A DNA stretch of 64,000 nucleotides. It comes from Lysobacteraceae bacterium NML91-0213. Its GTDB lineage: Bacteria > Pseudomonadota > Gammaproteobacteria > Xanthomonadales > Xanthomonadaceae. The stretch lies in the NCBI GenBank assembly GCA_002798175.1, contig NWQL01000002.1:41208-105207 (forward strand), read 5' to 3'. Shown here piece by piece: positions 47,868 to 58,502 of the stretch. Within the stretch, counting starts at the first letter, position 1. The number at the start of each line of letters is the position of its first letter. A program made the position numbers and the translations under genes. The notes under the pieces were generated by a model that saw only the letters and a program-made list of their open reading frames with translations, was not told where the DNA came from and made no database searches.

Positions 47868-49583
47868 TCAGGCCACCGCGGGTGCCGGGTCCGCGATCAC
47901 CGCATCGTTGTGCACACCCGCGACTGCGCGGCCGGAGGGATCAGCGGCATTGACGAACGAGGCATCCCAGGCGATCGCGGCGGGCGACGAACACGCGATC
48001 GACTTGCCGCCGGGCACGGTCCCGGCCGCCGCGGCGCCCGGGAAATGCCGTTCGAACAGGCAGCGATACCAGTAGGCCTCCTTCGTCTGCGGCGGGTTGT
48101 GCGGGAAGCGCCGTGCCGCAGCGGCAAGCTCGCGGTCGCTGACCTGGGTGCCCGCGTAGGCCTTGAGCCCGTCGATCCAGCCATAGCCGACGCCATCGCT
48201 GAACTGCTCCTTCTGCCGCCACAGGATCTCCGCGGGCAGCCAACCCTCGAATGCCTGGCGCAGCACGCCCTTTTCCATCCGCTGCGGCCCCACCGAGCCC
48301 TTGTCGATCATCTTGTGCCGCGCATCCATCCGCATCGCGACGTCGAGGAACTCGCGGTCGAGGAACGGTACCCGCGGCTCGACGCCCCAGGCCATCATCG
48401 ACTTGTTGGCCCGCAGGCAGTCGTAGTTGTTGAGCGCATCCAGCTTGCGCACCAGTTCCTCGTGGAACTCGCGCGCATTCGGCGCCTTGTGGAAATAGAG
48501 ATATCCGCCGAAGACCTCGTCGCTGCCCTCGCCCGACAGCACCATCTTCACCCCCATTGCCTTGATCCGCCGCGCCAGCAGGAACATCGGCGTGGACGCG
48601 CGGATGGTGGTGACGTCGTAGGTCTCGATATGGCGGATCACTTCGGGCAGTGCATCCAGGCCTTCCTCGAAGCTGTACTCGAAGCCGTGGTGGACGGTGC
48701 CGATCGCGCGCGCGGCGATCTCCGCTGCGGCGAGGTCGGGCGAACCCTTCAGCCCGATCGCGAACGAGTGCAGCCGCGGCCACCAGGCCTCGCTGCGGTC
48801 GCCGTCCTCGACGCGGTGGCGGGCGTAACGCGCGGCCACTGCAGCCACCAGCGATGAATCCAGGCCACCCGACAGCAGCACGCCATAGGGCACGTCGGTC
48901 ATCAGCTGCCGGTGCACTGCGGCCTCGAAGGCCTCGCGCAGTTCGGTGGGCGAGACCGCGTTGCCTTCGACGGCGTCGTAATCACGCCAGCCGGTGCGGT
49001 AGTAGCGGGTCAGCGCACCGGTGGCGCTGTCGTACCAGTGCCCGGGCGGGAACTGCGCGACATCGGCGCAGCTTTCCGCGAGCGCCTTCATCTCCGAGGC
49101 CACGCGCAGCCGGCCTTCGCGGTCGTGACCCCAGTACAGCGGCACCACGCCAATCGGGTCGCGCGCGATCAGTACCCGGCCGGCGGCGCGGTCCCACAGT
49201 GCGAAGGCGAAAATGCCGTTGAGGCGCTCGAGGAAGATCTCCGGTGCCTCTTCGCGGTAGAGGGCGTTGATGACCTCGCAATCGGAACCGGTCTGGAACG
49301 CATACGGCTCGCGCAGCGCGCTGCGCAGTGCCTGGTGGTTGTAGATCTCGCCGTTGACGGCAAGCACCAATGCGCCGTCCTCCGAACGCAGCGGCTGCGC
49401 ACCGCCGGCGGGATCGACGATGGCCAGCCGTTCATGGACCAGGATCGCGCCCGGATCGACATGCACGCCGCTCCAGTCGGGGCCGCGATGGCGCTGTCGC
49501 TGGGAGCATTCCAGCGCCTCGCGACGCAGGCTGGCGAGGTCGTCGCCGGGTTGCAGATCGAACACACCGAAGATCGAGCACAT
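47868..49583 (-). CDS. asnB: Glutamine-hydrolysing asparagine synthetase B
   Basis: 571 residues. Converts aspartate, glutamine and ATP to asparagine. The class II glutaminase nucleophile is Cys2 (MCSIFGVFD), and [19 protein letters not shown] and [12 protein letters not shown] form its site. The synthetase domain has [10 protein letters not shown] (PP-loop), the [12 protein letters not shown] helix and [19 protein letters not shown]. The ATG at 49581-49583 is required because the initiator Met is removed to expose Cys2; the longer frame is wrong. Slightly longer than E. coli AsnB (554). Confidence 0.95.
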   Translation of the reverse strand: MCSIFGVFDLQPGDDLASLRREALECSQRQRHRGPDWSGVHVDPGAILVHERLAIVDPAGGAQPLRSEDGALVLAVNGEIYNHQALRSALREPYAFQTGSDCEVINALYREEAPEIFLERLNGIFAFALWDRAAGRVLIARDPIGVVPLYWGHDREGRLRVASEMKALAESCADVAQFPPGHWYDSATGALTRYYRTGWRDYDAVEGNAVSPTELREAFEAAVHRQLMTDVPYGVLLSGGLDSSLVAAVAARYARHRVEDGDRSEAWWPRLHSFAIGLKGSPDLAAAEIAARAIGTVHHGFEYSFEEGLDALPEVIRHIETYDVTTIRASTPMFLLARRIKAMGVKMVLSGEGSDEVFGGYLYFHKAPNAREFHEELVRKLDALNNYDCLRANKSMMAWGVEPRVPFLDREFLDVAMRMDARHKMIDKGSVGPQRMEKGVLRQAFEGWLPAEILWRQKEQFSDGVGYGWIDGLKAYAGTQVSDRELAAAARRFPHNPPQTKEAYWYRCLFERHFPGAAAAGTVPGGKSIACSSPAAIAWDASFVNAADPSGRAVAGVHNDAVIADPAPAVA

Positions 49584-49743
49584 ATGGAAGTCCCCCGCCT
49601 CAGGTTGGAAGCAACGCGGTCCGCAGCGACCGCAGGCCATTGCGCTGGTCGGGCGTAAGCGGCTTCCGGGAACGATTGCATACGACTCGAGTGCTTGTCT
49701 GCCCGTGCGGTACCCCGGTCGGGTTTCACGCGGCCCGCCGCGC

Positions 49744-49840
49744 GCATCGGGGGGTGTGCTCCCCCGGCCGGAGTCCGCGTCCAGCTACCACGGCCGGCCG
49801 CCGGCCATCCATGGCCGGCTGTCCGCACACCCCCCGATGC
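49744..49840. repeat. Hairpin repeat, copy 1 of an inverted pair
   Basis: Outer arms are a perfect 16-bp inverted repeat, GCATCGGGGGGTGTGC (49744-49759) and its complement (49825-49840). The inside holds a 32-bp segment (49789-49820) that recurs exactly in reverse orientation at 49999-50030. That segment carries its own palindrome around CCATCCATGG. It lies in the gene-free stretch 49584-50146 between dapE and asnB. Confidence 0.9.
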
Positions 49841-49869
49841 ACGCGACGGGCTCGGGCCTCCGCCGGCTT

Positions 49870-49951
49870 CGGCACGAAGATCGGAGCAGTTCGCGCTGAG
49901 TCGCCTTCAACCCACCAGGTGCTCGCGCCGCTGCCTCTGATCTTCGTGCCG
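49870..49951. repeat. Inner inverted repeats between the two hairpin copies
   Basis: CGGCACGAAGATC at 49870-49882 and its exact complement at 49939-49951. Their centre of symmetry (about 49910) coincides with that of the two hairpin copies. Weaker matches continue towards the centre, so the whole 49744-50067 tract is a long imperfect palindrome. Confidence 0.8.
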
Positions 49952-49985
49952 ACGCGACGACAGGTCGGTGCCCGCCGCGGACGCA

Positions 49986-50067
49986 GGGGGATGTCCAGAG
50001 CCGGCCATGGATGGCCGGCGGCCGGCCGTGGGCGCAGGACGCGGAGAGATCCGGCTGGGCATCCCCC
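49986..50067. repeat. Hairpin repeat, copy 2 of the inverted pair
   Basis: Outer arms GGGGGATG (49986-49993) and CATCCCCC (50060-50067); the 32-bp core at 49999-50030 is the reverse complement of copy 1. The outer arms differ from copy 1 but stay self-complementary, which points to compensatory change in a structure that is kept. No open reading frame in this stretch looks real. Confidence 0.9.
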
Positions 50068-50146
50068 GTGGCCGCGGCGGCCCCGGGTGCCATGGGGCGC
50101 CGCCTTCCACCGCGCACCCGCCCCCGGTACCGCAACCGTTGCGCCT

Positions 50147-51292
50147 TCAGGCGATGACTTCCGCCCGCAGCAGGCGCTCGATGATCGCCAGGTACAGCCC
50201 CGGCAATGCTTCGAGATCCGCCACCCGCACGTGTTCGTCGACCTTGTGGATGCTGGCGTTGACCGGGCCGATCTCGATGCACTGCGCGCCCAGCGGCGCG
50301 ATGAAGCGCGCGTCCGAGGTGCCGCCGCCGGTGCTCTCCTCGGGCGCGGCGCCGCCGCGGAAGGCCGCCAGCACCTCGCGTGCCGCCGCACGCAGCAGCC
50401 CTTCCGGCGTATGGAACGGCTCGCCACTGCGATGCCACGAGAGGGTGTGGTCGACCCCGTGGCGCGTGCACATCGCCTCGATCTCCGCCACCAGGCGATC
50501 GGCGGTCCAGTGCGGGTTGTAGCGCAGGTTGAACTGCACCTCGAGCGTGCCCGGCACCACGTTGGTCGCGCCGGTGCCCGCATGGATGTTGCTGACCTGC
50601 AGGCTGGTCGGCGGGAAGCTCCCGTAACCGTCATCCCAGACGCGGGCGGTGAGCTCGCCCAGCAGGGGCAGCGCGGCGTGCACGGGGTTGCGGGCGAGTT
50701 CCGGATAGGCCACGTGGCCCTGTACCCCGTGGACGACGAGCGTGGCCGACAGCGAACCACGCCGCCCCACCCGCAGCAGGTCCCCCAGCTCCGCAGTCGA
50801 CGACGGCTCGCCGGTGATGCACCAGTCGATGCGTTCGCCGCGCTCCCGGAAAAGTTGCGCCACCCGGCGCACGCCATCGATGGCATCGCCCTCCTCGTCG
50901 GAGGTCAGCAGCAGCGCGAGCGTGCCCGGATGATCGGGATGCGCGGCAACGAAGCGCTCGGCAGCGACCACGAACGCGGCAACACCGCTTTTCATGTCGG
51001 CCGCGCCGCGCCCGTACAGCACGCCATCACGGATCTCCGGCGCGAACGGCCCGCTGGCCCAGGCCTCGCGCGGGCCGGGTGGCACCACGTCGGTGTGGCC
51101 CAGCAGCACCAGCACCGGGCCGCTGCTGCCATGCGTGGCCCAGAGGTTGTCGACCGAACCGAAACGCAGCCGTTCGCAGGCGAAGCCCGCGCGCGACAGG
51201 CGTTCGGCAAGCATCGCCTGGCAGCCGGCATCCTCGGGGGTGACCGACGGCCGCGCGATCAGTTCGCAGGTGAGGTCGAGGACGTCGGACAT
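50147..51292 (-). CDS. dapE: Succinyl-diaminopimelate desuccinylase DapE
   Basis: 381-residue M20 dizinc amidohydrolase releasing LL-diaminopimelate for lysine and peptidoglycan. Metal and catalytic residues are seen in [22 protein letters not shown] and TSDEEGDA (general-base Glu), with a later GGGTSDARF. The dimerisation insert sits between about 175 and 290. It begins seven bases after the arsC-family stop, in the run glnD-dapD-arsC-dapE. The downstream gene asnB is separated from it by the repeat tract. Confidence 0.96.
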   Translation of the reverse strand: MSDVLDLTCELIARPSVTPEDAGCQAMLAERLSRAGFACERLRFGSVDNLWATHGSSGPVLVLLGHTDVVPPGPREAWASGPFAPEIRDGVLYGRGAADMKSGVAAFVVAAERFVAAHPDHPGTLALLLTSDEEGDAIDGVRRVAQLFRERGERIDWCITGEPSSTAELGDLLRVGRRGSLSATLVVHGVQGHVAYPELARNPVHAALPLLGELTARVWDDGYGSFPPTSLQVSNIHAGTGATNVVPGTLEVQFNLRYNPHWTADRLVAEIEAMCTRHGVDHTLSWHRSGEPFHTPEGLLRAAAREVLAAFRGGAAPEESTGGGTSDARFIAPLGAQCIEIGPVNASIHKVDEHVRVADLEALPGLYLAIIERLLRAEVIA

Positions 51293-51299
51293 CGCCTGC

Positions 51300-51659
51300 T
51301 CAGGCCACGCCGAAGCGCTTCTTGAAGCCGTTGTCGGTGAAGCCCTGGGTCACCACGCCATCATCGGTAACCACCACCGGGCGGCGGATCAGCTGCGGGT
51401 ACTCGCGCAGCAGCAGTTTCCACTCGGCATCGCTGCCCGGCGCCTTGCGGTTTCCGGGCAGCGTGCGCCAGGTGGTCGACGAACGGTTGATGAGCGCGTC
51501 CCAACCGCCGGCGTGCCGCGCCCATCCGGCAAGCACCTCGGGCGCCTGCGGGGTGTCGCGGTAGTCGACGAAGTCGTGGGCGATGCCGAAGCGGTCCAGC
51601 CACCTGCGCGCCTTCCTGCAGGTATCGCAGTTCTTCAGGCCGTAGAGGGTGGTCGCCAT
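51300..51659 (-). CDS. ArsC/Spx family reductase-like protein (YffB type)
   Basis: 119 residues with a thioredoxin-like fold. [19 protein letters not shown] carries a CxxC (Cys-Asp-Thr-Cys), then [11 protein letters not shown] and [11 protein letters not shown] with an ArsC-type Arg, and RPVVV. E. coli yffB is likewise beside dapE, which supports the identity. Glutathione-linked thiol reduction is suspected for YffB; true arsenate reduction is not shown. Starts one base before the dapD stop region ends, so it is tightly coupled to dapD. The frame from 51695 is too long for the family. Confidence 0.88.
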   Translation of the reverse strand: MATTLYGLKNCDTCRKARRWLDRFGIAHDFVDYRDTPQAPEVLAGWARHAGGWDALINRSSTTWRTLPGNRKAPGSDAEWKLLLREYPQLIRRPVVVTDDGVVTQGFTDNGFKKRFGVA

Positions 51660-51660
51660 C

Positions 51661-52539
51661 TCAGCCCGCCAGTCCGCGCAGCAGGTCGTTGACACTGGTC
51701 TTGGCGCGGGTGCGCTCGTCGACCTGCTTGACGATCACCGCGCAGTACAGCGAATGGCTGCCGTCCTCGGCCGGCAGCGAGCCGGCCACCACCACGCTGC
51801 CCGGCGGCACGTGGCCATAGCTCACCTCGCGGGTGGCGCGGTTGTAGATGCGCGTCGACTGCCCCAGGAACACGCCCATGCCGATCACGCTGTGGTGGCC
51901 CACCACGACGCCCTCGACCACTTCCGAGCGTGCGCCGATGAAGCAGTGGTCCTCGATGATCGTCGGCGATGCCTGCAGCGGCTCGAGCACGCCACCGATG
52001 CCGGCGCCGCCGGAGATATGGCAGTGCTTTCCCACCTGCGCGCAGGAACCGACCGTGGCCCAGGTGTCGACCATCGTGCCCTCGCCCACGTACGCGCCGA
52101 TGTTGACGAAGCTCGGCATCAGCACCACGTCCCGCGCCACATGGCTGCCGCGGCGCACGTAGGCACCCGGAACCACGCGCACGCCGGCCTCGCGGAACAT
52201 GCTCTCGTCGTAATCGGCGAATCGTGCTTCCACCTTGTCCCAGTACGGCGCAGGGTCGGCCTCGACCATCGCCATCTCGTTGATACGGAAATACAGCAGC
52301 ACCGCCTTCTTCACCCACTCGTTGACCGTCCAGCCGCCGCGGCCGTCGGGCTCGGCCACGCGCAGCTGGCCGCTTTCCAACCCGACCAGGGTCTGCTCGA
52401 CGGCCGGGCGCACCGCGCCGTCCACCTCCTCGGGGGTCAGCGTGCCGCGGCGCTCGAAGGCGCTGTCGATGGTGGTGTGCAGGACCGCCACGGCGGCGGG
52501 GTCGGTATTGAACGTGGGCAGGGTCATCGGGGGATCCAT
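51661..52539 (-). CDS. dapD: Tetrahydrodipicolinate N-succinyltransferase DapD
   Basis: 292 residues from the first ATG (52539) or 288 from the one at 52527; the second suits MTLPTF-type starts, and neither has a strong ribosome-binding site. Succinyl-CoA-dependent step in lysine/DAP synthesis. The left-handed beta-helix hexapeptide repeats are seen in [40 protein letters not shown] and [31 protein letters not shown] follows. Works directly with the neighbour DapE. Confidence 0.96.
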   Translation of the reverse strand: MDPPMTLPTFNTDPAAVAVLHTTIDSAFERRGTLTPEEVDGAVRPAVEQTLVGLESGQLRVAEPDGRGGWTVNEWVKKAVLLYFRINEMAMVEADPAPYWDKVEARFADYDESMFREAGVRVVPGAYVRRGSHVARDVVLMPSFVNIGAYVGEGTMVDTWATVGSCAQVGKHCHISGGAGIGGVLEPLQASPTIIEDHCFIGARSEVVEGVVVGHHSVIGMGVFLGQSTRIYNRATREVSYGHVPPGSVVVAGSLPAEDGSHSLYCAVIVKQVDERTRAKTSVNDLLRGLAG

Positions 52540-52571
52540 ACGTTGTGCGGTGGAGGGATACCGGCGATCGC

Positions 52572-55181
52572 TCAGTCGGCATCCAGGGTGGCGAGCAGCG
52601 CTTCGCGCAGGGCGTCGCGCGCTGGCTCGTCGAGCGGCTGGTTGTGGCGGTCGCTGAGCCGGAATACGTCCTCGACGCGCTCGCCGAACGTGGCGATACG
52701 CGCATCGTGGACACGCATGCGCTGGCTGCGCAGCACATGGGCAACATCGGCCAGCAGGCCCGGGCGGTCGGTGGCCACCAGGCTGAAGACGGTGTGGCGG
52801 CCATCGGCGCTGTGGTCGAAGCCGATCTGCGGCACCACGCGGAAATGGCGCAGATGCCGCGGCTGCGTGCGGCGCGCCGGATGCACGTCGAGATTGCCTG
52901 CCAGCACCGTCGCCAGCTTGCGTTCGATCACCTGCGGGTCGGGCATATGGCGTGGGTCGGACGGCAGCACCTGGAACACGTCGAAGATCGTGCCGGCCGG
53001 GCCATCCAGCGCACGCGCCTGCTGGATCGCCAGGCCGCTGCGGTCAAGGGTGATCGCGATCGCGGTGAACAGGCCATCGCGGTCCGGGGAATGCACGAAC
53101 ACTTCCAGTGCCGGCACGCCGTCGGCGAGCCTGCGTACGCGCACCACGGTCCCGCCAGCCACCGCATCGCGCAGCGACAGCGCCTGCCAGGCCACCTGGT
53201 CGGCGCGGCCGCGCAGGAAGGCCTCTTCCGGCATCCGTGCAAACAGCAGGTCGGCATCGTCGACGCCGTTCGCGGCCAGCAGCCCGCGTGCCTGCTCGCG
53301 GGTCTCGGCGATGCGCTGGGCGGCTGCAACCGGGTGCTCCAGCCCGCGCCGCAGGGCCAGCCGGGTGGCGGTGCGCAGGTCGGTGAGCAGGCGGTCCTTC
53401 CAGGCGTTCCACAGCCGTGGCGAGGTGCCGGCGATATCCGCGCAGGTCAGCAGGTACAGGTAATCCAGCCGCTCGCGGTCCGCGACCTCGCCGGCGAAAC
53501 GGTGGATCACCGATGGATCGGAGATGTCGTGTTTCTGTGCGACGGTCGACATCAGCAGGTGCTGGCGGACCAGCCACTCGACCAGCGCGGTATCCGCGTC
53601 CGCCAGGCCATGGCCTTCGCAGAATTCACGCGCGTCCACCGCGCCCAGTTCGGAATGGTCACCGCCGCGGCCCTTGGCGATGTCATGGAACAGCCCGGCC
53701 AGCAACAGCAGCTCGGGCTTGCGCAGCGCCGGCCAGACCTCGTGCGCGCCGGAGAAGCGTGGATCGGGCGTGGCATCGGCGAAGCTCGCGATGTTGCGCA
53801 GCACAGCCAGCGTGTGCTGGTCCACCGTGTAGACGTGGAACAGGTCGAACTGCATGCGCCCGGTCACCCGCGCGAACTCGGGGATCCAGGTGCCGAGCAC
53901 GCCCAGGCGGGCCATGCGCTCGAGCGTGCGCACCGGCACCGGCCCGCGCAGCAGGTCGAGGAAGCGCTGCCGCTCCGCGCCGGCGGCGTCACGCCACGAC
54001 GGCAGCGCGTGCAGCGATTCGGCCAGCGCACGCGCGGTCTGCGAATGCAGGCCGCGCAACTCCGGGCATGCCGCCCAGGCCGCGAACAGGTCGAACACCG
54101 CGCCGATATCGGCGCGCGGCCAGACCTCGTCGCGCGCGGCGAGGTAGCCTCGCCGCGATACGAACGCAGCGTCCAGCGCCACCAGTTCGCCCTCGCCCTC
54201 GATGTGCTCCTCGAATCGCTGCAGCAGGCGGTCGTTGATGCGCAGCACCACCGATGCACTGCGGTAGAAGCCCTGCATCATCCGCTCGACCAGGGCGTTG
54301 TCCGCCTCCTCGACATGCTCGAGCCGCGCGGCCAGCGCCTTCTGGTGGTCGAAGCGCAGCCGCTCCTCGGCCTTGCCCGCGACGAGGTGCAGGCCGAAGC
54401 GAAGCCGCGACAGCGCCTGGCGTTCGCGTTCGAGGGTGGCCAGTTCATCCACGCCGAGCTGGCCCAGTGCGATCAGCTGCTCGAAGCCGTGCACGCCGAA
54501 CACCGCGCGCGCCATCCAGCGCAGGGTCTGGATGTCGCGCAGGCCGCCCGGTCCGTCCTTCAGGTTGGGCTCGAGGTTGTCGGCGGTGTCGCCGTAGCGC
54601 GCATGGCGACGTGCCTGTTCCTCGCGCTTGCCATCGAAATATCGCTGTGCGGTCCAGCCGGTGCGCCCGGCGGCGATCGCGTCGGCCAGCGTGCGCACGT
54701 CCTGCAGGTTCGCCAGCAGGGGGCGGGCGTCCTGCAGGTTGGTCTGCACGGTCAGGTCGGCATCGGCCTCGCGGGTGCATTCGGTGGCGGTGCGGACCGC
54801 ATGGCCCACCTTCAGGCCGGCATCCCACAGCAGCGCGAACAGCCGTCCGAGCGCATCGGCATGCGGCGTGCCGGCCCCCTCGCCGGCCAGCGCAAGCACA
54901 TCGATGTCGGAATGCGGGAACAGTTCGCCGCGGCCGTAGCCGCCGACCGCGAACAGCGCCAGCGGCGCATCCGACGGCACGCACCGCGCCCATGCCTGGC
55001 GCACCCAGCCATCGACGGCGGTGGCACGCGCGGCCAGCAGGCGGTCGACGTCCTCGCCCTCGTCGAAACGCGCGGCCAGCTGGGCATCGTGGTCGGCCAG
55101 CGCGGCGCGGGCCTCGGCGGCCCAGCCCGCATCGCTGCAGGCGTCGCGCTCCGTCCCGGTGGCGGGAGGCATGGCGGCCAT
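52572..55181 (-). CDS. glnD: Bifunctional uridylyltransferase/uridylyl-removing enzyme GlnD
   Basis: 869 residues from the ATG at 55179-55181 (another at 55172 is equally plausible). Nitrogen sensor that uridylylates or deuridylylates PII proteins according to glutamine. The nucleotidyltransferase motif [17 protein letters not shown] is near 77, with the NT domain continuing to about 330. An HD domain ([20 protein letters not shown]) is in the middle, and two ACT domains are at the C-terminus ([18 protein letters not shown] and [17 protein letters not shown]). It follows map by 96 bases and precedes dapD by 32. Confidence 0.95.
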   Translation of the reverse strand: MAAMPPATGTERDACSDAGWAAEARAALADHDAQLAARFDEGEDVDRLLAARATAVDGWVRQAWARCVPSDAPLALFAVGGYGRGELFPHSDIDVLALAGEGAGTPHADALGRLFALLWDAGLKVGHAVRTATECTREADADLTVQTNLQDARPLLANLQDVRTLADAIAAGRTGWTAQRYFDGKREEQARRHARYGDTADNLEPNLKDGPGGLRDIQTLRWMARAVFGVHGFEQLIALGQLGVDELATLERERQALSRLRFGLHLVAGKAEERLRFDHQKALAARLEHVEEADNALVERMMQGFYRSASVVLRINDRLLQRFEEHIEGEGELVALDAAFVSRRGYLAARDEVWPRADIGAVFDLFAAWAACPELRGLHSQTARALAESLHALPSWRDAAGAERQRFLDLLRGPVPVRTLERMARLGVLGTWIPEFARVTGRMQFDLFHVYTVDQHTLAVLRNIASFADATPDPRFSGAHEVWPALRKPELLLLAGLFHDIAKGRGGDHSELGAVDAREFCEGHGLADADTALVEWLVRQHLLMSTVAQKHDISDPSVIHRFAGEVADRERLDYLYLLTCADIAGTSPRLWNAWKDRLLTDLRTATRLALRRGLEHPVAAAQRIAETREQARGLLAANGVDDADLLFARMPEEAFLRGRADQVAWQALSLRDAVAGGTVVRVRRLADGVPALEVFVHSPDRDGLFTAIAITLDRSGLAIQQARALDGPAGTIFDVFQVLPSDPRHMPDPQVIERKLATVLAGNLDVHPARRTQPRHLRHFRVVPQIGFDHSADGRHTVFSLVATDRPGLLADVAHVLRSQRMRVHDARIATFGERVEDVFRLSDRHNQPLDEPARDALREALLATLDAD

Positions 55182-55277
55182 GGTCAGCGCACCCGTCCCG
55201 CCGGCCGCGCCACGCACCGCGGTCGCGGATGGCGGGCTCGGCAACGTGGCACGACGGTACGCATCGGCGGCCGCCGC

Positions 55278-56057
55278 CTACAGGAAGGCGTCGTTGTCGT
55301 CGCCGGGCACGCGCGTCAGGATGTCGAAGCCGTCCCGGGTCACGGCCACGGTGTGCTCCCACTGCGCCGACAGCTTGCGGTCCTTGGTGACCACGGTCCA
55401 GCCATCGGGCAGCACCCGCGTATGACGCGCGCCCTCGTTGATCATCGGCTCGATGGTGAAGGTCATGCCCTCCTGCAGCACCAGGCCCTCGCCCGGGCGA
55501 CCGTAGTGCAGCACCTGCGGCTCGTCGTGGTAGACCTTGCCGATGCCGTGGCCGCAGTACTCGCGCACCACGCTGAAGCGCTCCGCTTCGGCGTACTGCT
55601 GGATGGCATGGCCGACGTCGCCGAGCGTGGCACCCGGCCGCACCGCGCGGATGCCCTCGAACAGCGCCTGCCGGGTCACCTCGACCAGGCGTCGCGCCAT
55701 CACCGACGGCGTGCCGACGTAGTACATACGGCTGGTGTCGCCGTGCCAGCCATCCTTGATGACGGTGACGTCGATATTGATGATGTCGCCGTCCTTGAGC
55801 ACCTTGTCGCCGGGGATGCCGTGGCAGATGACGTTGTTGGCGGAGATGCAGGTGGCACGCGGATAGCCGCGGTAGCCGACGTTCGCGGGCACCGCGCCCT
55901 GCACCTGGACGATATGGTCGTGGCAGATGCGGTCGAGTTCCTCGGTGGTCACGCCCGGCTTCACGTACGGCGCGACCATGTGCAGCACCTCGGCGGCCAG
56001 GCGGCCGGCCTCGCGCATCTTCTCGATGTCTTGGGGGGTCTTCAGGTTGATGGCCAT
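55278..56057 (-). CDS. map: Type I methionine aminopeptidase
   Basis: 259 residues. Removes the initiator Met from nascent proteins. Metal ligands are visible: Asp in NIDVTVIKDGWHGDTSRM (two Asp), His in EYCGHGIGKVYHDEP, Glu in TIEPMI and Glu in QWEHTVAV. A GATAAT -10 ends six bases before the ATG, so the message is likely leaderless. A GTG three bases ahead of the ATG (56058) is in frame but would be within the promoter gap. Divergent from rpsB, an arrangement usual in Proteobacteria. Confidence 0.96.
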   Translation of the reverse strand: MAINLKTPQDIEKMREAGRLAAEVLHMVAPYVKPGVTTEELDRICHDHIVQVQGAVPANVGYRGYPRATCISANNVICHGIPGDKVLKDGDIINIDVTVIKDGWHGDTSRMYYVGTPSVMARRLVEVTRQALFEGIRAVRPGATLGDVGHAIQQYAEAERFSVVREYCGHGIGKVYHDEPQVLHYGRPGEGLVLQEGMTFTIEPMINEGARHTRVLPDGWTVVTKDRKLSAQWEHTVAVTRDGFDILTRVPGDDNDAFL

Positions 56058-56063
56058 CACGGC

Positions 56064-56069
56064 ATTATC
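56064..56069 (-). promoter_or_regulatory. -10 element of map, leaderless spacing
   Basis: GATAAT on the minus strand, followed by six bases and the map ATG. Confidence 0.6.
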
Positions 56070-56173
56070 GCCGATCGCGCGTCCCGACGCCCCTCCCGGG
56101 TGGCCGTGGCGGGCTGCCCGCCCGCGCCGGTGACCGGCCAGCCCGCCAACTTGCCCGCCTCCGGTCGCGGGCG

Positions 56174-56417
56174 TATCATCGCCGGCTGACCGCGCCCTCC
56201 CGGGCCGGTCCGTCGATGCCGGACGTCACCGGTAAATACACACCCGCTGCAACCCCCCGTGCCGGGGTGCGCGTGCCGCCGGAGCCCAGGCCCCGGTCCG
56301 CATGTCGTCGGTCACGGAGGCCGCGGGGAGGACCAACCCCGGAACCATCGCGCATGGCCCTGCCCTGCGCCCGCCCACCAATGCCCGGGCGGCGGTTCCA
56401 TCACTGGAGTCACAGCA
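56174..56417 (+). promoter_or_regulatory. rpsB promoter and long 5' leader, possible S2 autoregulation
   Basis: A TATCAT -10 at 56174-56179 would start a leader of about 230 bases before rpsB, with no gene inside the 360-base gap 56058-56417. The leader is rich in paired GC tracts (CCCCCCGTGCCGGGG near 56255-56269; GAGGCCGCGGGGAGG near 56317-56331). Leader-based repression by S2 is known for rpsB-tsf in gammaproteobacteria, so a regulatory fold is plausible. I cannot confirm its structure by eye. GGAG at 56406-56409 is the ribosome-binding site. Confidence 0.5.
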
Positions 56418-57236
<819 letters not shown>

Positions 57237-57353
57237 GGCAGCTCCTGTCGGCTGCCGCCATCCGCGGCGGCCGACGTCGTGGCCTGCGCGCCACGACGCA
57301 CCGGAACGGCCTCGCCGTTCCGCGTCCCCATTCCGCTATCTCCGAGGTATCCG

Positions 57354-58232
57354 ATGGAAATCACCGCAAGCCTGGTCAAGGAACTGCGCGAGCGCACCGG
57401 CGCCGGCATGATGGAGTGCAAGAAGGCACTGACCGAAGCCAATGGCGACATCGACGCCGCTGCCGAGGCGCTGCGCAAGTCCGGCCTCGCCAAGGCCGAC
57501 AAGAAGGCCAGCCGCGTCACCGCCGAGGGCCGCGTGGCCACCGCCCAGGCCGCCGGTCGTGCGGTGCTGGTCGAGATCAACTCCGAGACCGACTTCGTCG
57601 CCAAGGACGAGAACTTCGTCTCCTTCACCGAGACCGTGGCCGCCGCTGCACTCGAGTCCGGCAGTGCTGACGTCGAAGGCCTCAAGACCGCGAAGATCGC
57701 CTCCGGCGAGACCGTCGAGGAAGCCCGTGCCGCGCTGATCGCCAAGGTCGGCGAGAACGTGCAGGTGCGCCGCATGGCCCGCATCGACAGCGACAACAAC
57801 GTTGCCGCCTACGTGCACGGTGGCCGCATCGGCGTGCTGGTCGAGGTCAAGGGCGGTGACGCCGAGCTGGCCCGCGGCCTGGCGATGCACGTTGCCGCGA
57901 TGAACCCGCCGTACAACAACGCCGCCGACGTGCCGGCCGACTTCGTGGCCAAGGAAAAGGAAATCGAGCTGGCGAAGATGTCCGAGAAGGACAAGGCCAA
58001 GCCGGCCGAGATCCTCGAGAAGATCATCAGCGGCAAGATCGCCAAGATCGTCAACGAGGTCACCCTGGCCGGCCAGCCGTACGTGCTCGACACCGACAGG
58101 ACCGTCGAGCAGGTGCTCAAGGCCGCCGGCGCCGAGGTCATCGGCTACCAGCGCCTGGCCGTGGGCGAAGGCATCGAGAAGGTGGTCGAGGACTACGCCG
58201 CCGAAGTGATGAAGCAGGCCGGCCTGGCCTGA
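57354..58232 (+). CDS. tsf: Elongation factor Ts
   Basis: 292 residues. Guanine-nucleotide exchange factor for EF-Tu. [18 protein letters not shown] in the N-terminal UBA domain, then the conserved [12 protein letters not shown] exchange motif and the [10 protein letters not shown] segment of the core. A GAGGT Shine-Dalgarno (57344-57348) precedes the ATG. Terminator follows, ending the rpsB-tsf operon. Confidence 0.97.
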   Translation: MEITASLVKELRERTGAGMMECKKALTEANGDIDAAAEALRKSGLAKADKKASRVTAEGRVATAQAAGRAVLVEINSETDFVAKDENFVSFTETVAAAALESGSADVEGLKTAKIASGETVEEARAALIAKVGENVQVRRMARIDSDNNVAAYVHGGRIGVLVEVKGGDAELARGLAMHVAAMNPPYNNAADVPADFVAKEKEIELAKMSEKDKAKPAEILEKIISGKIAKIVNEVTLAGQPYVLDTDRTVEQVLKAAGAEVIGYQRLAVGEGIEKVVEDYAAEVMKQAGLA

Positions 58233-58257
58233 CGCTTCGCGCTTCGCGCTGGACTGG

Positions 58258-58288
58258 AAAAGCCGCGGACCCCCGCGGCTTTTTCTTT
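58258..58288 (+). terminator. Rho-independent terminator of rpsB-tsf
   Basis: Stem AAAAGCCGCGG / CCGCGGCTTTT with a four-base loop, followed by a further T-rich run; 26 bases after the tsf stop codon. Confidence 0.92.
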
Positions 58289-58448
58289 TCCGGCCGCGCA
58301 ACTCCCGGCCAGCCAGGGAGAGCAGACTCGCCCGACCAAACAGCGCGGGGCCTGCGGCACGTCCCGGATGCGCCGGTTCCTGTTGATGTGGCGCTCGGCC
58401 TGCATGAACGATCGGACCCTGCGGGCGTGACCTGCATCACCCGCGCGC

Positions 58449-58475
58449 TAAAGGTTGGTCGATACCCGCCGATAA
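58449..58475 (+). promoter_or_regulatory. Sigma-28 (FliA) flagellar promoter for the HDOD-GGDEF gene
   Basis: TAAAGGTT (58449-58456) and GCCGATAA (58468-58475), with an 11-base spacer. The E. coli FliA consensus is TAAAGTTT-N11-GCCGATAA, so there is one mismatch in 16 positions and the spacing is exact. Transcription would start near 58483, about 20 bases before the ATG at 58503. No sigma-70 -10 is evident in that gap. Confidence 0.85.
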
Positions 58476-58502
58476 GGCCGTCGACGCATACCGATCACCG
58501 CC

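Noticed and set aside
49584-50146. Small genes inside the gene-free repeat tract
   Set aside because: Open frames there follow the hairpin arms, lack ribosome-binding sites and have no recognisable protein sequence.
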